A program made the position numbers and the translations under genes. The notes under the pieces are model-generated. The model ran no database searches. It had not been told where the DNA came from and worked only from the letters and a program-made list of their open reading frames with translations. From NCBI RefSeq assembly GCF_000372725.1, contig NW_005196900.1, positions 1 to 26,478 on the forward strand: DNA of 26,478 bases. Reading direction: 5' to 3'. Position 1 is the first letter of the stretch. Each line of letters begins with the position of its first letter. Source of the stretch: Emiliania huxleyi CCMP1516 (taxonomy: Eukaryota; Haptophyta; Isochrysidales; Noelaerhabdaceae). Shown piece after piece: positions 9,199 to 18,000 of this stretch.

Positions 9199-9891
9199 TA
9201 ATAGAAACAATCGAAGGCACACAACATAACGCCACACAATTTCTTTTTGAGAGCGCCTTCGTTGTTAATAATACAAGCCCAATGGTCCCTTTCGAGCGGT
9301 CCCCTGTCGCAGTCGCACACACGCACACGCCGCACCGCACCGCGCGCCCGCCCTCTTCGTTCCCCCCTCGAATTCTCCGGACCCCGACAGGCCGCCCGAC
9401 GTTGGGCCTCTGTCCCGCACGCCCCCGCCCCTTCTGCCCCTCGCTCACACCCCGGCCCGACACGCACATACAAGACAAACCCGGCGTCCTGCTCTCCAAA
9501 AGAAAAGAAAAACATTCGAAGGCTGGCTCAAAAGGTGAGCCCTCCGAGAGCCGTAGAGGCTAGAGCTCTAATACCACTTACTCTCAAAACCGTACACGTA
9601 CAGATCTTTCGCTTACACCGTGTTACAGCGGTCGACATGCATAGAGCCGTATGTCTGATGAGGTGTGCATAAACCAGACACCACTATGTTATATCATAGG
9701 ATATTAACATACTGAGATACCAGGCTCTTCCCTGGCATATCAGCTATCAAGAAACCGTCTGACTTATAGGAGGAGGAGCTCTGTATTCTGCTTTTTCGAC
9801 ACATCCCACAGAAAACATCCGGGCCATGGGAATATCGGTCCAGACACTCTGGGTTCTGGTTTTTCGAGGTGTGAACGATCTCCCCGTGGAG

Positions 9892-9914
9892 GGGTCATTC
9901 CGGCGGAATGACCC
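9892..9914. repeat. Perfect 11-bp-arm palindrome
   Basis: gggtcattccg, one base, then cggaatgaccc. The arms are exact reverse complements. No gene lies within 1 kb on either side, so a terminator or operator role cannot be argued from context. Confidence 0.9.
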
Positions 9915-10023
9915 TTCATTAACTAATCGGATTCCGAATGGGTCGAACGGGAGTACTAAGACAGCAGCATGTTCTGGGTGGGAGGAACCCTTGGGGGGAA
10001 CCGTTTTATCGCTCCAGGCATTT

Positions 10024-10520
10024 CGGCTTCTGGTTTCTGGTTTCTGCTCCGAAAGCGAGGTTGGCGGCGCGCCGCGCTGCCACGCACTTTTGTGGCTCAC
10101 GGGAGGGAGGCCTGCGATGCGGTCGAGTCCGCCAGGCTGCCGCGATCCCGAGCGGAAACGCCGTGGCAGCCAACATGGCTGCCTCGTGCATCGGACGCCG
10201 ACCGGCGGGGCCGTTGCTTGTCATGCCCAAGCCCTGAAAGGCTGAGCTGTGAAAGCAGGCGTTGTGCGAGTGTTTTGAGTACCTATCACATATCAATAGA
10301 GTGTTTGGATCTACTCTGTTGGAGACAGAAAGAAGCTCTATCACAACGTCGGCGGAGCGGCCAATGCGCGCGGCGATCTTGAGGGCACCACCAGGAGCTG
10401 GCAAGGCCTCATCGCACGCTACCACACGTGCCGATCCGTGCCGAGATTTACCCGCACCCGGCGTTGACACTCATCACCAGTCGCGACCAATCGGAGCAGA
10501 AACCAGAAACCAGAAACCAG
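10024..10520. repeat. Inverted repeat built of ttctggt / accagaa units, about 0.5 kb apart
   Basis: The left arm (10018-10050) runs from gcatttcgg through ttctggtttctggtttctgc to tccga. The right arm (10493-10533) is its reverse complement with one extra 7-bp unit and a related gcattctgcg outer end. The arms enclose about 440 bp, including the palindrome ggcagccaacatggctgcc near 10164. The layout resembles terminal inverted repeats of a non-autonomous element. No target-site duplication was recognised. Confidence 0.65.
10327..10420 (-). pseudogene. Possible ankyrin-like coding fragment
   Basis: The minus strand reads CDEALPAPGGALKIAARIGR followed by SADVVIELL, reminiscent of one ankyrin repeat (A-A-R-x-G-x-x-x-V-V-x-L-L). 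It lies within the inverted-repeat-bounded segment. No partner exons were found. It may be a captured gene fragment or chance. Confidence 0.25.
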
Positions 10521-11029
10521 AACGCAGAATGCATGCCGCTTTTTTGCTGTTCCCACTTGAAAAAAATGGGGGACACCTGTTCATTGGCCGGAATGAGCTC
10601 ATTAGGACGAAGCGGGAGATGTATTCACACCGCAGAAACCAGACCCACAGGCAGATCCCACGGGAAATCGAGGCGGGTGTCCCAGAAAACAGAGATCCCA
10701 AAAAAACCAGAGAGCGCCGCAGAAACCGACCGACCCCTGGGTTTTCGGCTATGGGAAACCGCCATGGGAAACCGCAGCAGAAACCCGATGGGAAACCGAG
10801 GTCTGGTGTCTGCTTTGTGCACGAATGTGTCTGATCTCTCTCGTGTCTGAGCGACGTGCGGTGCATATAGTGCATTGTGGAGAGAGAGAGCACACACACC
10901 GACGCGAGGCACACGCACCACCATATTGCTCATCCACCGCACACCCGTAGGGAAACCGCTGCGAGGCGCGAACTAGCGCTGCTGTCCATCATATCACATT
11001 GCGCAACACATCGCCGTCGGGAGAGTCAC

Positions 11030-11263
11030 TCAAGCCTCAACCAGCTGAAGGTGATAGGGGGGAGCTCGCAGGTTCAGCGGCCGCGAGTGATCCCAGTGCC
11101 GCAGCCGGCCGCGCGGCTCGTTGGTGACAGCAAAGATGGGGACTTGCCAGCCCAGGACGCGGCTCAAGTGGGAGCGCAGTTGGCGCAGGACGGGGAGGTC
11201 CCGGCCCTCTTGGCCGGTGGAGCGGAAGAAGAGCAGCCCGGCGAGGCTTCTCGCCAGGAGGGC
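11030..11263 (-). CDS. Orphan terminal exon of an unknown minus-strand gene
   Basis: From a splice-acceptor-like ctag at 11264-11267, an open frame of 77 codons ends in TGA at 11032-11030. It reads ALLARSLAGLLFFRSTGQEG, RDLPVLRQLRSHLSRVLGWQ, VPIFAVTNEPRGRLRHWDHS and ends PPYHLQLVEA. Codon use is GC-rich at third positions and the sequence alternates hydrophobic and charged residues as a real protein does. No in-frame ATG precedes it and TAG is just upstream, so it can only be a 3' exon or a gene remnant. I do not recognise the family. The copia remnant at 11634 lies upstream on the same strand, so it could be part of that element. Confidence 0.4.
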   Translation of the reverse strand, partial: ALLARSLAGLLFFRSTGQEGRDLPVLRQLRSHLSRVLGWQVPIFAVTNEPRGRLRHWDHSRPLNLRAPPYHLQLVEA

Positions 11264-11389
11264 CTAGGCCTGAAGGCGTGCCGCCCTGCTTGCTCTAGGT
11301 GAAACGTCTAAAGGACGAAGATGCACGGAGGTGCGACCAACTCTGCACGACGGGCGGAGAGGACGGGCACTAGACCAGGATCCAGGAAG

Positions 11390-11752
11390 GACTGGGAGAG
11401 TGTGAATGGAGGGACACGTGTGGTTCAGACGTCCCCCCCCTCGACGTAGTCGAGTCACTCACATGGATAGAGAGGAAAGTGTCCCTCTCGATGGGCGATG
11501 GGGCATGGAACATGCACGTGGAGAGTCTGTGGCTCTCGTGGGGGGCGCGGCGCTGCTCGCGGCATGGCGCACGCGCTCATGTCTCGGCGAGGAGACTCGC
11601 TTCCCGTCTGATGGGGAGGAAGGCTCCTTGACATTCATGATCTTGTCTCGCAGCTCGAAGAAGCGCTGGGGTCTGAGCGGCTTCGTGAAGGTCGGCGAGG
11701 TTCTCGTCGCTGCGGACAAAGGGAACGCAGACGACTGGGAGAGTGTGAATGG
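11390..11752. repeat. 20-bp direct repeat, 343 bp apart
   Basis: gactgggagagtgtgaatgg occurs at 11390-11409 and 11733-11752. The second copy lies inside the copia-like coding tail, so the first may mark a rearranged piece of the same element. Confidence 0.8.
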
Positions 11753-11755
11753 GGT
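11634..11755 (-). mobile_element. Decayed end of a Ty1/copia-type retrotransposon pol (RNase H tail)
   Basis: One minus-strand frame reads HTLPVVCVPFVRSDENLAD. After a single extra base the next frame reads FTKPLRPQRFFELRDKIMN. Together these form the conserved end of copia RNase H: a VxFVxSxENxAD motif followed by a TKPL segment and a terminal helix. The +1 shift at about 11690 shows the copy is broken. The reverse transcriptase and integrase domains are not seen. A 20-bp sequence from this coding tail (11733-11752) recurs at 11390-11409. Confidence 0.6.
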
Positions 11756-12517
11756 GCTTGCGCGGTCTAAGATCAGCGGGAGCCTCTTACATCGAACATC
11801 GTTGCGATGAGCTGATTGGGATCGCAGAAGTGCATGCCAAGCACCGCCACGATCTTGAAGCAGAACACATCGCAACCGCATCGTCCGCACTGCCATCGGC
11901 ATGCCGCGCCCGCCGCTTCGCCGCAGCCGCCTTAAGGCACGCATAGCGGCAGTGGTACGTTGCGCGTACTTGAGCAGGCGTTGCGCGCCGCAAGTAGCGC
12001 ACTGGCCCTGGGAGAAGGCGATATGGCGTCGTGCGCGGCATACGTTGGTCGGGACGCGTCCAGGTATTTTTCGGGTAAACCTGGACTTTTGCAGGTATAC
12101 CCGGGTTTTACCCGGAGTTGGCCTTGGTCGTCTAAGTTCATGGCCCCCGACCCCCGACCATACAGCGTCTAAGTCTGAGCCCGGCTCCGTGCGGGGGCTA
12201 AGTTGAGCGCTCGCTCGCTGCAGAGGCTAAGTGTAGAGCGACCCTCTAGCCCTACTACCCAACCATTGTGCGGAGTGTGGTGCGTGCGGTGTGGTCTGTC
12301 AGACTGACAGTCACCGTCTGTGGACCTGTGGACGGTGCGCGCAGAATGTGGAACCGATTGAGAGGTGCCGGAGCTGCCGTGTGTGGGCACACGTTGTGTG
12401 GTGGCACGTGAGTGAGAGAGAGCCGGCGCGCGCAGCGCGCGGCACGTTTTTTCATCCAAACAACTGTGAACCGGGAAGGCCTGCGCAACCTCTATAAAGC
12501 CGTAATACGGGCTCTAA
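11756..12517. other. Stretch without a resolved gene
   Basis: Both strands show short frames between 11756 and 11950 that may be more of the decayed retroelement. At 12101-12115 there is a small hairpin, ccgggt/acccgg. The rest (12120-12517) has scattered repeats of a ctaag-containing phrase and no coding signal I can support. Confidence 0.4.
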
Positions 12518-12976
12518 CTACATCTCGAGCGCCGCGTCCTGGACGTCGAGCGCGGGGGCCGCCGAGTCGGAGGCCGGCGCCGCCTCATTGTCGACGGCGG
12601 CGGCCGCGGTCGCAGCATCTTCCGCTGCCTCTTGTGCCCGCTCGGCGATGGCGGCCGCCTTTTTGCGCGCGCGCCGGTCCCGCTGCTCGCTTGTGCGGTC
12701 GCGTTTGCCACGCTTACGCTTGTCTATGCGTTTGCGTGGTCCACGCTTCTTCTCGTAGTTGCGCTCGGCAGCCTTCTGGGCCTCGCTGCGGGCCATGGAA
12801 ATCAGTGGCCCCTCTTGTGCGATGGCGGCTAGGATGGCAGCCGCCTTTTTGTGCGAACGCCGGGCCTGCTGATCGCGAGTGCGGTCGCGTTTGCCGCGAT
12901 CGCGATTGTCTTTGCGCGGCAGACGCTTCTCCTGCTCGTATTTTCGCCAGGCAGCCTTCTGGGCCTCGCTGGCCAT
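12518..12976 (-). CDS. Small, highly basic protein made of two tandem units
   Basis: 152 residues from the ATG at 12976. Unit 1 (about 2-57) and unit 2 (about 60-112) share the pattern SEAQKAAxRxYE, PRK, KRDRTxxQ, RR, KKAAAI and AQE. The duplication is also visible in the DNA (12793-12640 against 12985-12815). The C-terminal 40 residues turn Ala/Asp/Glu-rich and end DVQDAALEM. The first part is more than one third Lys/Arg and predicted helical, suggesting nucleic-acid binding or a nuclear/nucleolar role; that is inference, and I recognise no family. The frame is open upstream to an ATG at 13102, but the unit structure begins at 12976. Antisense frames here encode hydrophobic stretches; I take them as shadows. 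Confidence 0.55.
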   Translation of the reverse strand: MASEAQKAAWRKYEQEKRLPRKDNRDRGKRDRTRDQQARRSHKKAAAILAAIAQEGPLISMARSEAQKAAERNYEKKRGPRKRIDKRKRGKRDRTSEQRDRRARKKAAAIAERAQEAAEDAATAAAAVDNEAAPASDSAAPALDVQDAALEM

Positions 12977-13467
12977 GGCTGCCCCACCGAGACCCTCTCT
13001 CTCTCTCGAGGTGGATATTCCTATCCTTGGCCGCGTTGGGTAGCGAGACCCGAAAGAAAACGTGCGCCACTGTGCAACGAAGGACCGCTCGCAGAGGACC
13101 ATTGGGTTTGTGTGAGTATGTGTGCGCGGGCGGCAGCGGTGGCGGCTCGCGGGTGGAGGTGGAGGCTGGAGGCGTGGTGGGTCTTTGAGTTTATTTCATG
13201 ATGGACTACGAGGAGTGGGGGTCAACCGGGAGGCAGGGGGTTCAACCAGGCGACGGAGGACCGTGGGCCATCGCGGGGACCGTTCGCCCGGAGGGCGTAC
13301 TGGGCTGATCCGGATGGTCTCACCCGGTGGGTGGCACCGAGGCGTCTGGGACGCTCAGCTCTACCTTAAGCTCCTGAGGGGCGCGTGGTTGTAACCACGT
13401 AGTATGACTACAGCCCACCACAGACACCCTCCCTGCTCCACATGTGTGCACACTCCCTCACCCTCTC

Positions 13468-13474
<7 letters not shown>

Positions 13475-13527
<53 letters not shown>
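13475..13527. repeat. (CT)n microsatellite
   Basis: About 26 uninterrupted CT dinucleotides, flanked by further ctctcctctc variants on both sides. Confidence 0.95.
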
Positions 13528-13531
<4 letters not shown>

Positions 13532-14002
13532 CTCTCCTCTTGTCTGTGCTGTCTGCCTGACTCAGGCACTCAATCTGCCGATGCGTGATTGTGTGTGGGC
13601 TGCTCCGAGGGGGCCCTCTGTGCGATCCGACGGGTAGGGGGGCTGTGCCCGGGCGGTGTCCGGTGTGGAGTCCCCTTCTGATCCCGCCTGGGATGTTGGG
13701 TGTGAGGTTGTGGCGGCTTCGATCCCAAGGGGGGGAGCTGAGAATCTCCGCAGACATCCAAAACGGGCCGTGCCGCGTTTGTGGTGTCTTCTCAAGCACT
13801 AGCATCCGGACGCCGCACTCGAGCGGGCGGGTCACATCTATGTGGGCCCAGTGTGCGCACTAGGCGCATATGTAGGGGGTCCTTGGAGCACTTGGTCCAC
13901 AGCGCCTCAAAATCCACCAGTGTGGGATTTCGCGCAATCGCTTGACTCTGAAAAGCTCGCATGTACCTCCTGCGAGCGCTGTGATCGCCGCAGACTGGCT
14001 CC

Positions 14003-14051
14003 GACTTGACGGCGGCATGGAGACGTGATGCCTCCATGCCGCCGTCAAGTC
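14003..14051. repeat. Perfect 20-bp inverted repeat with 9-nt loop
   Basis: gacttgacggcggcatggag (14003-14022) and ctccatgccgccgtcaagtc (14032-14051) are exact reverse complements around acgtgatgc. Further out the arms stay partly similar: gcatgtacctc recurs in inverted orientation at about 13960 and 14085. This suggests a larger imperfect inverted duplication of about 130 bp per side. Confidence 0.9.
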
Positions 14052-14780
14052 AAAATCGACATGCGAGTCGATCTTTGGCCCGCCAGAGGTACATGCGGCG
14101 TTTCGGGCGACAACAGCGCTGTGACCGCGAAGTGGCGGTGGACATGCTCCCATGTTGCCGACGCGGCGCCGGAGTGGCCGGCGCTGCTCGCCGCGACCAC
14201 GACGGCTACTCCGATACTCCGGGCCGACCCGTCCTACCCGACGGTGGCACTCTTCCACGTCTCGCTCACGCTGAGAAAAATTCTGAAACGTCGTGCAGCA
14301 GAGTCACCGACGAGTCGGTCCGCGTGCCTCCTCGTGTCCCGTACCGTTCTCACACATCCATAAACTCACTTTGGCCTCACTGAAGCGATGCCTGAATCCT
14401 GAATCCTCAGATTTTAGATTAGGACGCTGTGGACCCCCTAGCATATCGTGCTAGTGCTATCCTGCCCTATGGGAGGCAGAGGGAGGGGGGAGGGGGGGGC
14501 AGAGGTAAGGTGGGGTGAGACTGGGGAGGGCCTCACTTGAGTCTTGACCCTCGCACACGTGTGACCTGTGACCACGGCTTTTCGCTTTAGCTTTCCTCGT
14601 ACACATGCGTACGCTCGGTAAACACAGAAAGCCTACCGCGGCCCACCGGCACCGCGCGCGGCGGCAACAAGAACAACAGCGCAACGAGATCTGACCGTAC
14701 AAGCGCCGACGCCCCAAAGCCAAAGCCTGTGCTGTAGTCCGCCACACCTTCCGTATGCTCCCTGCGGGTCGACCTGCGCG

Positions 14781-14995
14781 TCAGACGTCCTCCTCGTCCG
14801 AAGCCGGCGCGGCGCCGTAGCTGCTGTCGCCACTGCTCTGGCGGAGCAACTTGCTCGCGGCGCGGTTGCGGCTGCTCTCTAGTGACGACTCACGCAAGCC
14901 CACCCTCTCCTCCTCGGAGAGGGCGTCGCGCAGCGGCGCCTACAGCCTCGGCCGATCTCGGGCTGACCTCCCGCTCCGGCGGCGGCGCTGAGAGG

Positions 14996-15073
<78 letters not shown>

Positions 15074-18000
15074 GGGTGGTTGGGTTGTCGCCTGCTGGTA
15101 GAGCGAGCCGCCGATAAGGCAGAGCAGCAGCGACGCGATGCCTACAGGGAGATCGTGGAAGATTGTGGGAGATTATGGGAGATTGACGAGGCAGAGCAGC
15201 AGCGACGCGATGCCGTACGGCGAGGCGTGCTTGTCCCAGATGAGGACGTTGACTGTCACGGTGAGCATCTTGTTGGTCACCTGCGGGAGAGAGATCAGCC
15301 GAGATCAGCCGAGATCAGCCGAGATCAGCCGAGATGAGGTCACGGTGAGCATCTTGTTGGTCACCTGCGGGAGAGAGATCAGCCGAGATCAGCCGAGATC
15401 AGCCGAGATCAGCCGAGATCAGCCGAGATCAGCCGAGATGAGGTCACGGTGAGCATCTTGTTGGTCACCCCCACGACCGTATACGCGGTGGCGGTGATCA
15501 GCGACTGGCACCAGAAGCCGGACCACGAGATGCCTACAGGGAGATCGTGGGAGATTGTGGGAGATCGTGGGAGATTGACGAGGCAGAGCAGCAGCGACGC
15601 GATGCCTACAGGGAGATCGTGGGAGATTGTGGGAGATTGTGGGAGATTGACGAAAGCCGGACCACGAGATACCTATCCCGACCAGGCAGGAGAGCAGCAG
15701 CCAGCTGCCGCCGACCGGAGACAGCTCGATCGCCTCGAGTCGCGCGCGCGTGAACTCGCCGCTTGCCACGCCCACGAGCAGGGTAGGCAGGATCGAGAGC
15801 GAGTTCGTGTATAGCACCGGCGTCCACAGCGACCTATCTCGGGCGATCTCGGGAGATCTCGGCCGATCTCGTGCGATCTCGTGCGATCTCGTGCGATCTC
15901 GTCCGATCTCGTCCACCGGAGCGGGATGCAATCTCGTGTGATCTCGTGTGATCTCGTGCGATCTCGTCCGATCTCGTCCACCGGAGCGGGATGCAATCTC
16001 GTGTGATCTCGTGTGATCTCGTGCGATCTCGTCCGATCTCGTCCACCGGAGCGGGATGCCCGTCACCAGGAACTTTCCGTAGGTGAGCTGAAAGACGAGC
16101 ACGGCCCACCAGACCTGAGGTGAGTGTACGGGAGGGTGGGTTCGGGTACCGTGGGGGTAGGGAGGGGTGGGTTCGGGTACCGTGGGGTAGGGGAGGGTGG
16201 GTTCGGGTACCGTGGGGTAGGGGAGGGTGGGTTCGGGTACCGTGGGGTAGGGGAGGGTGGGTTCGGGTACCGTGGGGTAGGGGAGGGTGGGTTCGGGTAC
16301 CGTGGGGTAGGGGAGGGTGGGTTCGGGTACCATGGGGTAGGGGAGGGGTGGGTTCGTGTACCATGGGTTGGGGGAGAGGGGCGCTAGGTCGGCCTGCGGT
16401 GTGAGTAAGGGAAGGGAAGGGGTGGTACACTTCCCCCCCCACACACACACGAAGTGGTGGCGCAAGGGGGGCAAGCAGCCCCTCGCATCTCCACACGGTG
16501 GCGCAAGGGGGGCAAGCAGCCCCTCGCATCTCCACACGGGCCGGGGGAGCCGGCACGGACCATCCAAAGTGCAAGGCCCTGTGCTGCGTCGCACAGACGC
16601 CTGTCGCGCCACCACGCGCCTCCCCGCCTCTTCGCCTCTCGAGCCAACCTCGCTGGCATCTACCCCACCAGAACCGACGCCCAAAAGTAGGCGCGCACAC
16701 CCTTGACGCGGAACTCGCGGTCGCAGGCGATGTACGCCACTGCACCGGCGGTGATCAGCAGCAGCGCGGCGCAGGAGCGGGCCGACGGCACGGCGCGCCG
16801 GTAGATGAAGTGGTCAAAGATGCAGACCTGCTCGGGCGATCCCGTGTGATCTCGGGCGATCTCGTGTGATCTCGTGCGATCTCGTTCGATCTCGTTCGAT
16901 CTCGTGGGATCTGAGACCGCGAGCGGCGTGCACGAGCGGAACACGATGACCGTCTCGACGTTGGCATCCTGAGGAGGTGGCAACGAGGACAGCAACAACA
17001 AGAATCAGAAGAAGAAGAGTGATAGGACGGCGGCAGTCTCACGTTGGCGTTTTCGAGGGAGACGCAGGGTCATCGAGTGTCTGCAAAGGCACTCTCACGT
17101 TCGCACGAGATCTGGTATGCCAGAGGTCTAGCCGAGGTGTGGCCGAGATCTAGCCGAGGTGTGGCCGAGATCTAGCCGAGGTGTGGCCGAGATCTAGCCG
17201 AGGTGTGGCGGAGGTGTGGCGGAGGTCTAGCCGAGGTGTGGCCGAGATCTAGCCGAGGTGTGGCCGAGATCTAGCCGAGGTGTGGCCGAGGTGTGGCGGA
17301 GGTGTGGCCGAGGTGTGGCCGGGGTGTGGCCGGGGTCTGTAGTAGCCGAGGTCTGGCCGGAGGAGCGCGTACTCACGCGCCTGCAGCACTTTGATGTTTG
17401 TCCACGTGCCGATCGAGAAGGACAGGACGTAGATCAGAAAGTACTTGACCTTCCTCCACTCGAAGTCGTCCGTCCTCAGCAGACCTGCGCACATGCCGAG
17501 GTCAGCGCAGGATTGTGTTAGGGCAGGAATGCGGCGTGAACATCTCAGGGCGGGAGTACGGTCTTGTGCAGTGTATTCAGAGCACCGCGTGAGTACGAGG
17601 CCCTACGAACACAGTGAAGACGCAGCCGGATACGGCCGGATACAGCTGAATGCGTGTCCTCTCGAGCGTTGCTTGGGAGGCAAGAACACGTCTTCCCGCT
17701 TCTAGGGCAGCTGGCCGGTAAGCTTGCCGCCGTACACGAGCACGGTGCACGAGGCGAACTATCGCCGGGGGAGAGGAGATTGCAGCTCAGCGCCCTCCGC
17801 TAGTCAGGAGCACGTCGGCATCCGGGGGCGGAAGGAATCTCTCCGTGGGAGAGATTCCCGTGTCGCGACAAGATCCGGCGGAGGAGGTGTGTGGCGAGGG
17901 GCGAGGTGACTTACTCTCACGGGCAGCGGCATGGGCGCGGCGTGTGCGCCGTCGCGGTTCGACGGCCCAGCGCGGATGGGAACTGCGCGAGGTCTAAGGG

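Larger units (their letters stand above)
8556..11029. other. Gene-poor stretch with several inverted repeats
   Basis: About 2.5 kb without a convincing gene. It holds a dispersed element (8898-8990), a tandem duplication of a ggcggcgggt...cccgagagcgatgt block (about 8983-9060 and 9108-9170), a long stem (9069-9198), a perfect hairpin (9892-9914), and an inverted repeat made of aaaccag units (10024-10520). An AT-rich island lies at 9590-9780. The many short reading frames lack family motifs. Confidence 0.5.
12977..14780. other. Stretch with microsatellite and inverted repeat, no resolved gene
   Basis: 1.8 kb holding a (CT)n tract and a perfect inverted repeat. A minus-strand frame at 13792-14037 (AIARNPTLVDFEALWTKCSK) and a plus-strand frame at 14140-14290 have some coding look, but neither matches a family I know nor has partner exons. 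14380-14780 is low-complexity or featureless. Confidence 0.4.

Noticed and set aside
9530..9760. tRNA, 5S rRNA or snRNA gene in the AT-richer island
   Set aside because: No cloverleaf with a TTC arm, no conserved 5S internal control region and no Sm-site arrangement could be found by eye.
9640..9770. ctgatga and gaaac motifs suggesting a hammerhead ribozyme or a box C/D snoRNA
   Set aside because: A ggtgt/acacc stem follows ctgatga, but the required gaaa does not come next. No paired box C'/D' or terminal stem fits.
12632..13201. Plus-strand hydrophobic frames opposite the basic protein
   Set aside because: They repeat with the same duplication as the minus-strand protein and consist of Leu/Ala/Val codons complementary to Lys/Arg/Glu codons, so they are shadows.
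15419..16745. Long minus-strand open frames of 300-420 codons with LPYPTVPEPT-type and RDRTRSHEI-type repeats
   Set aside because: They arise because the 30-bp minisatellite and the 10-bp arrays (period near a multiple of three) stay open by chance. They mix true transporter exons with intron satellites.
15000..17340. CRISPR-like repeat arrays
   Set aside because: Units are directly tandem or have satellite spacers without unique spacer sequences, and no cas genes exist in this eukaryotic context.
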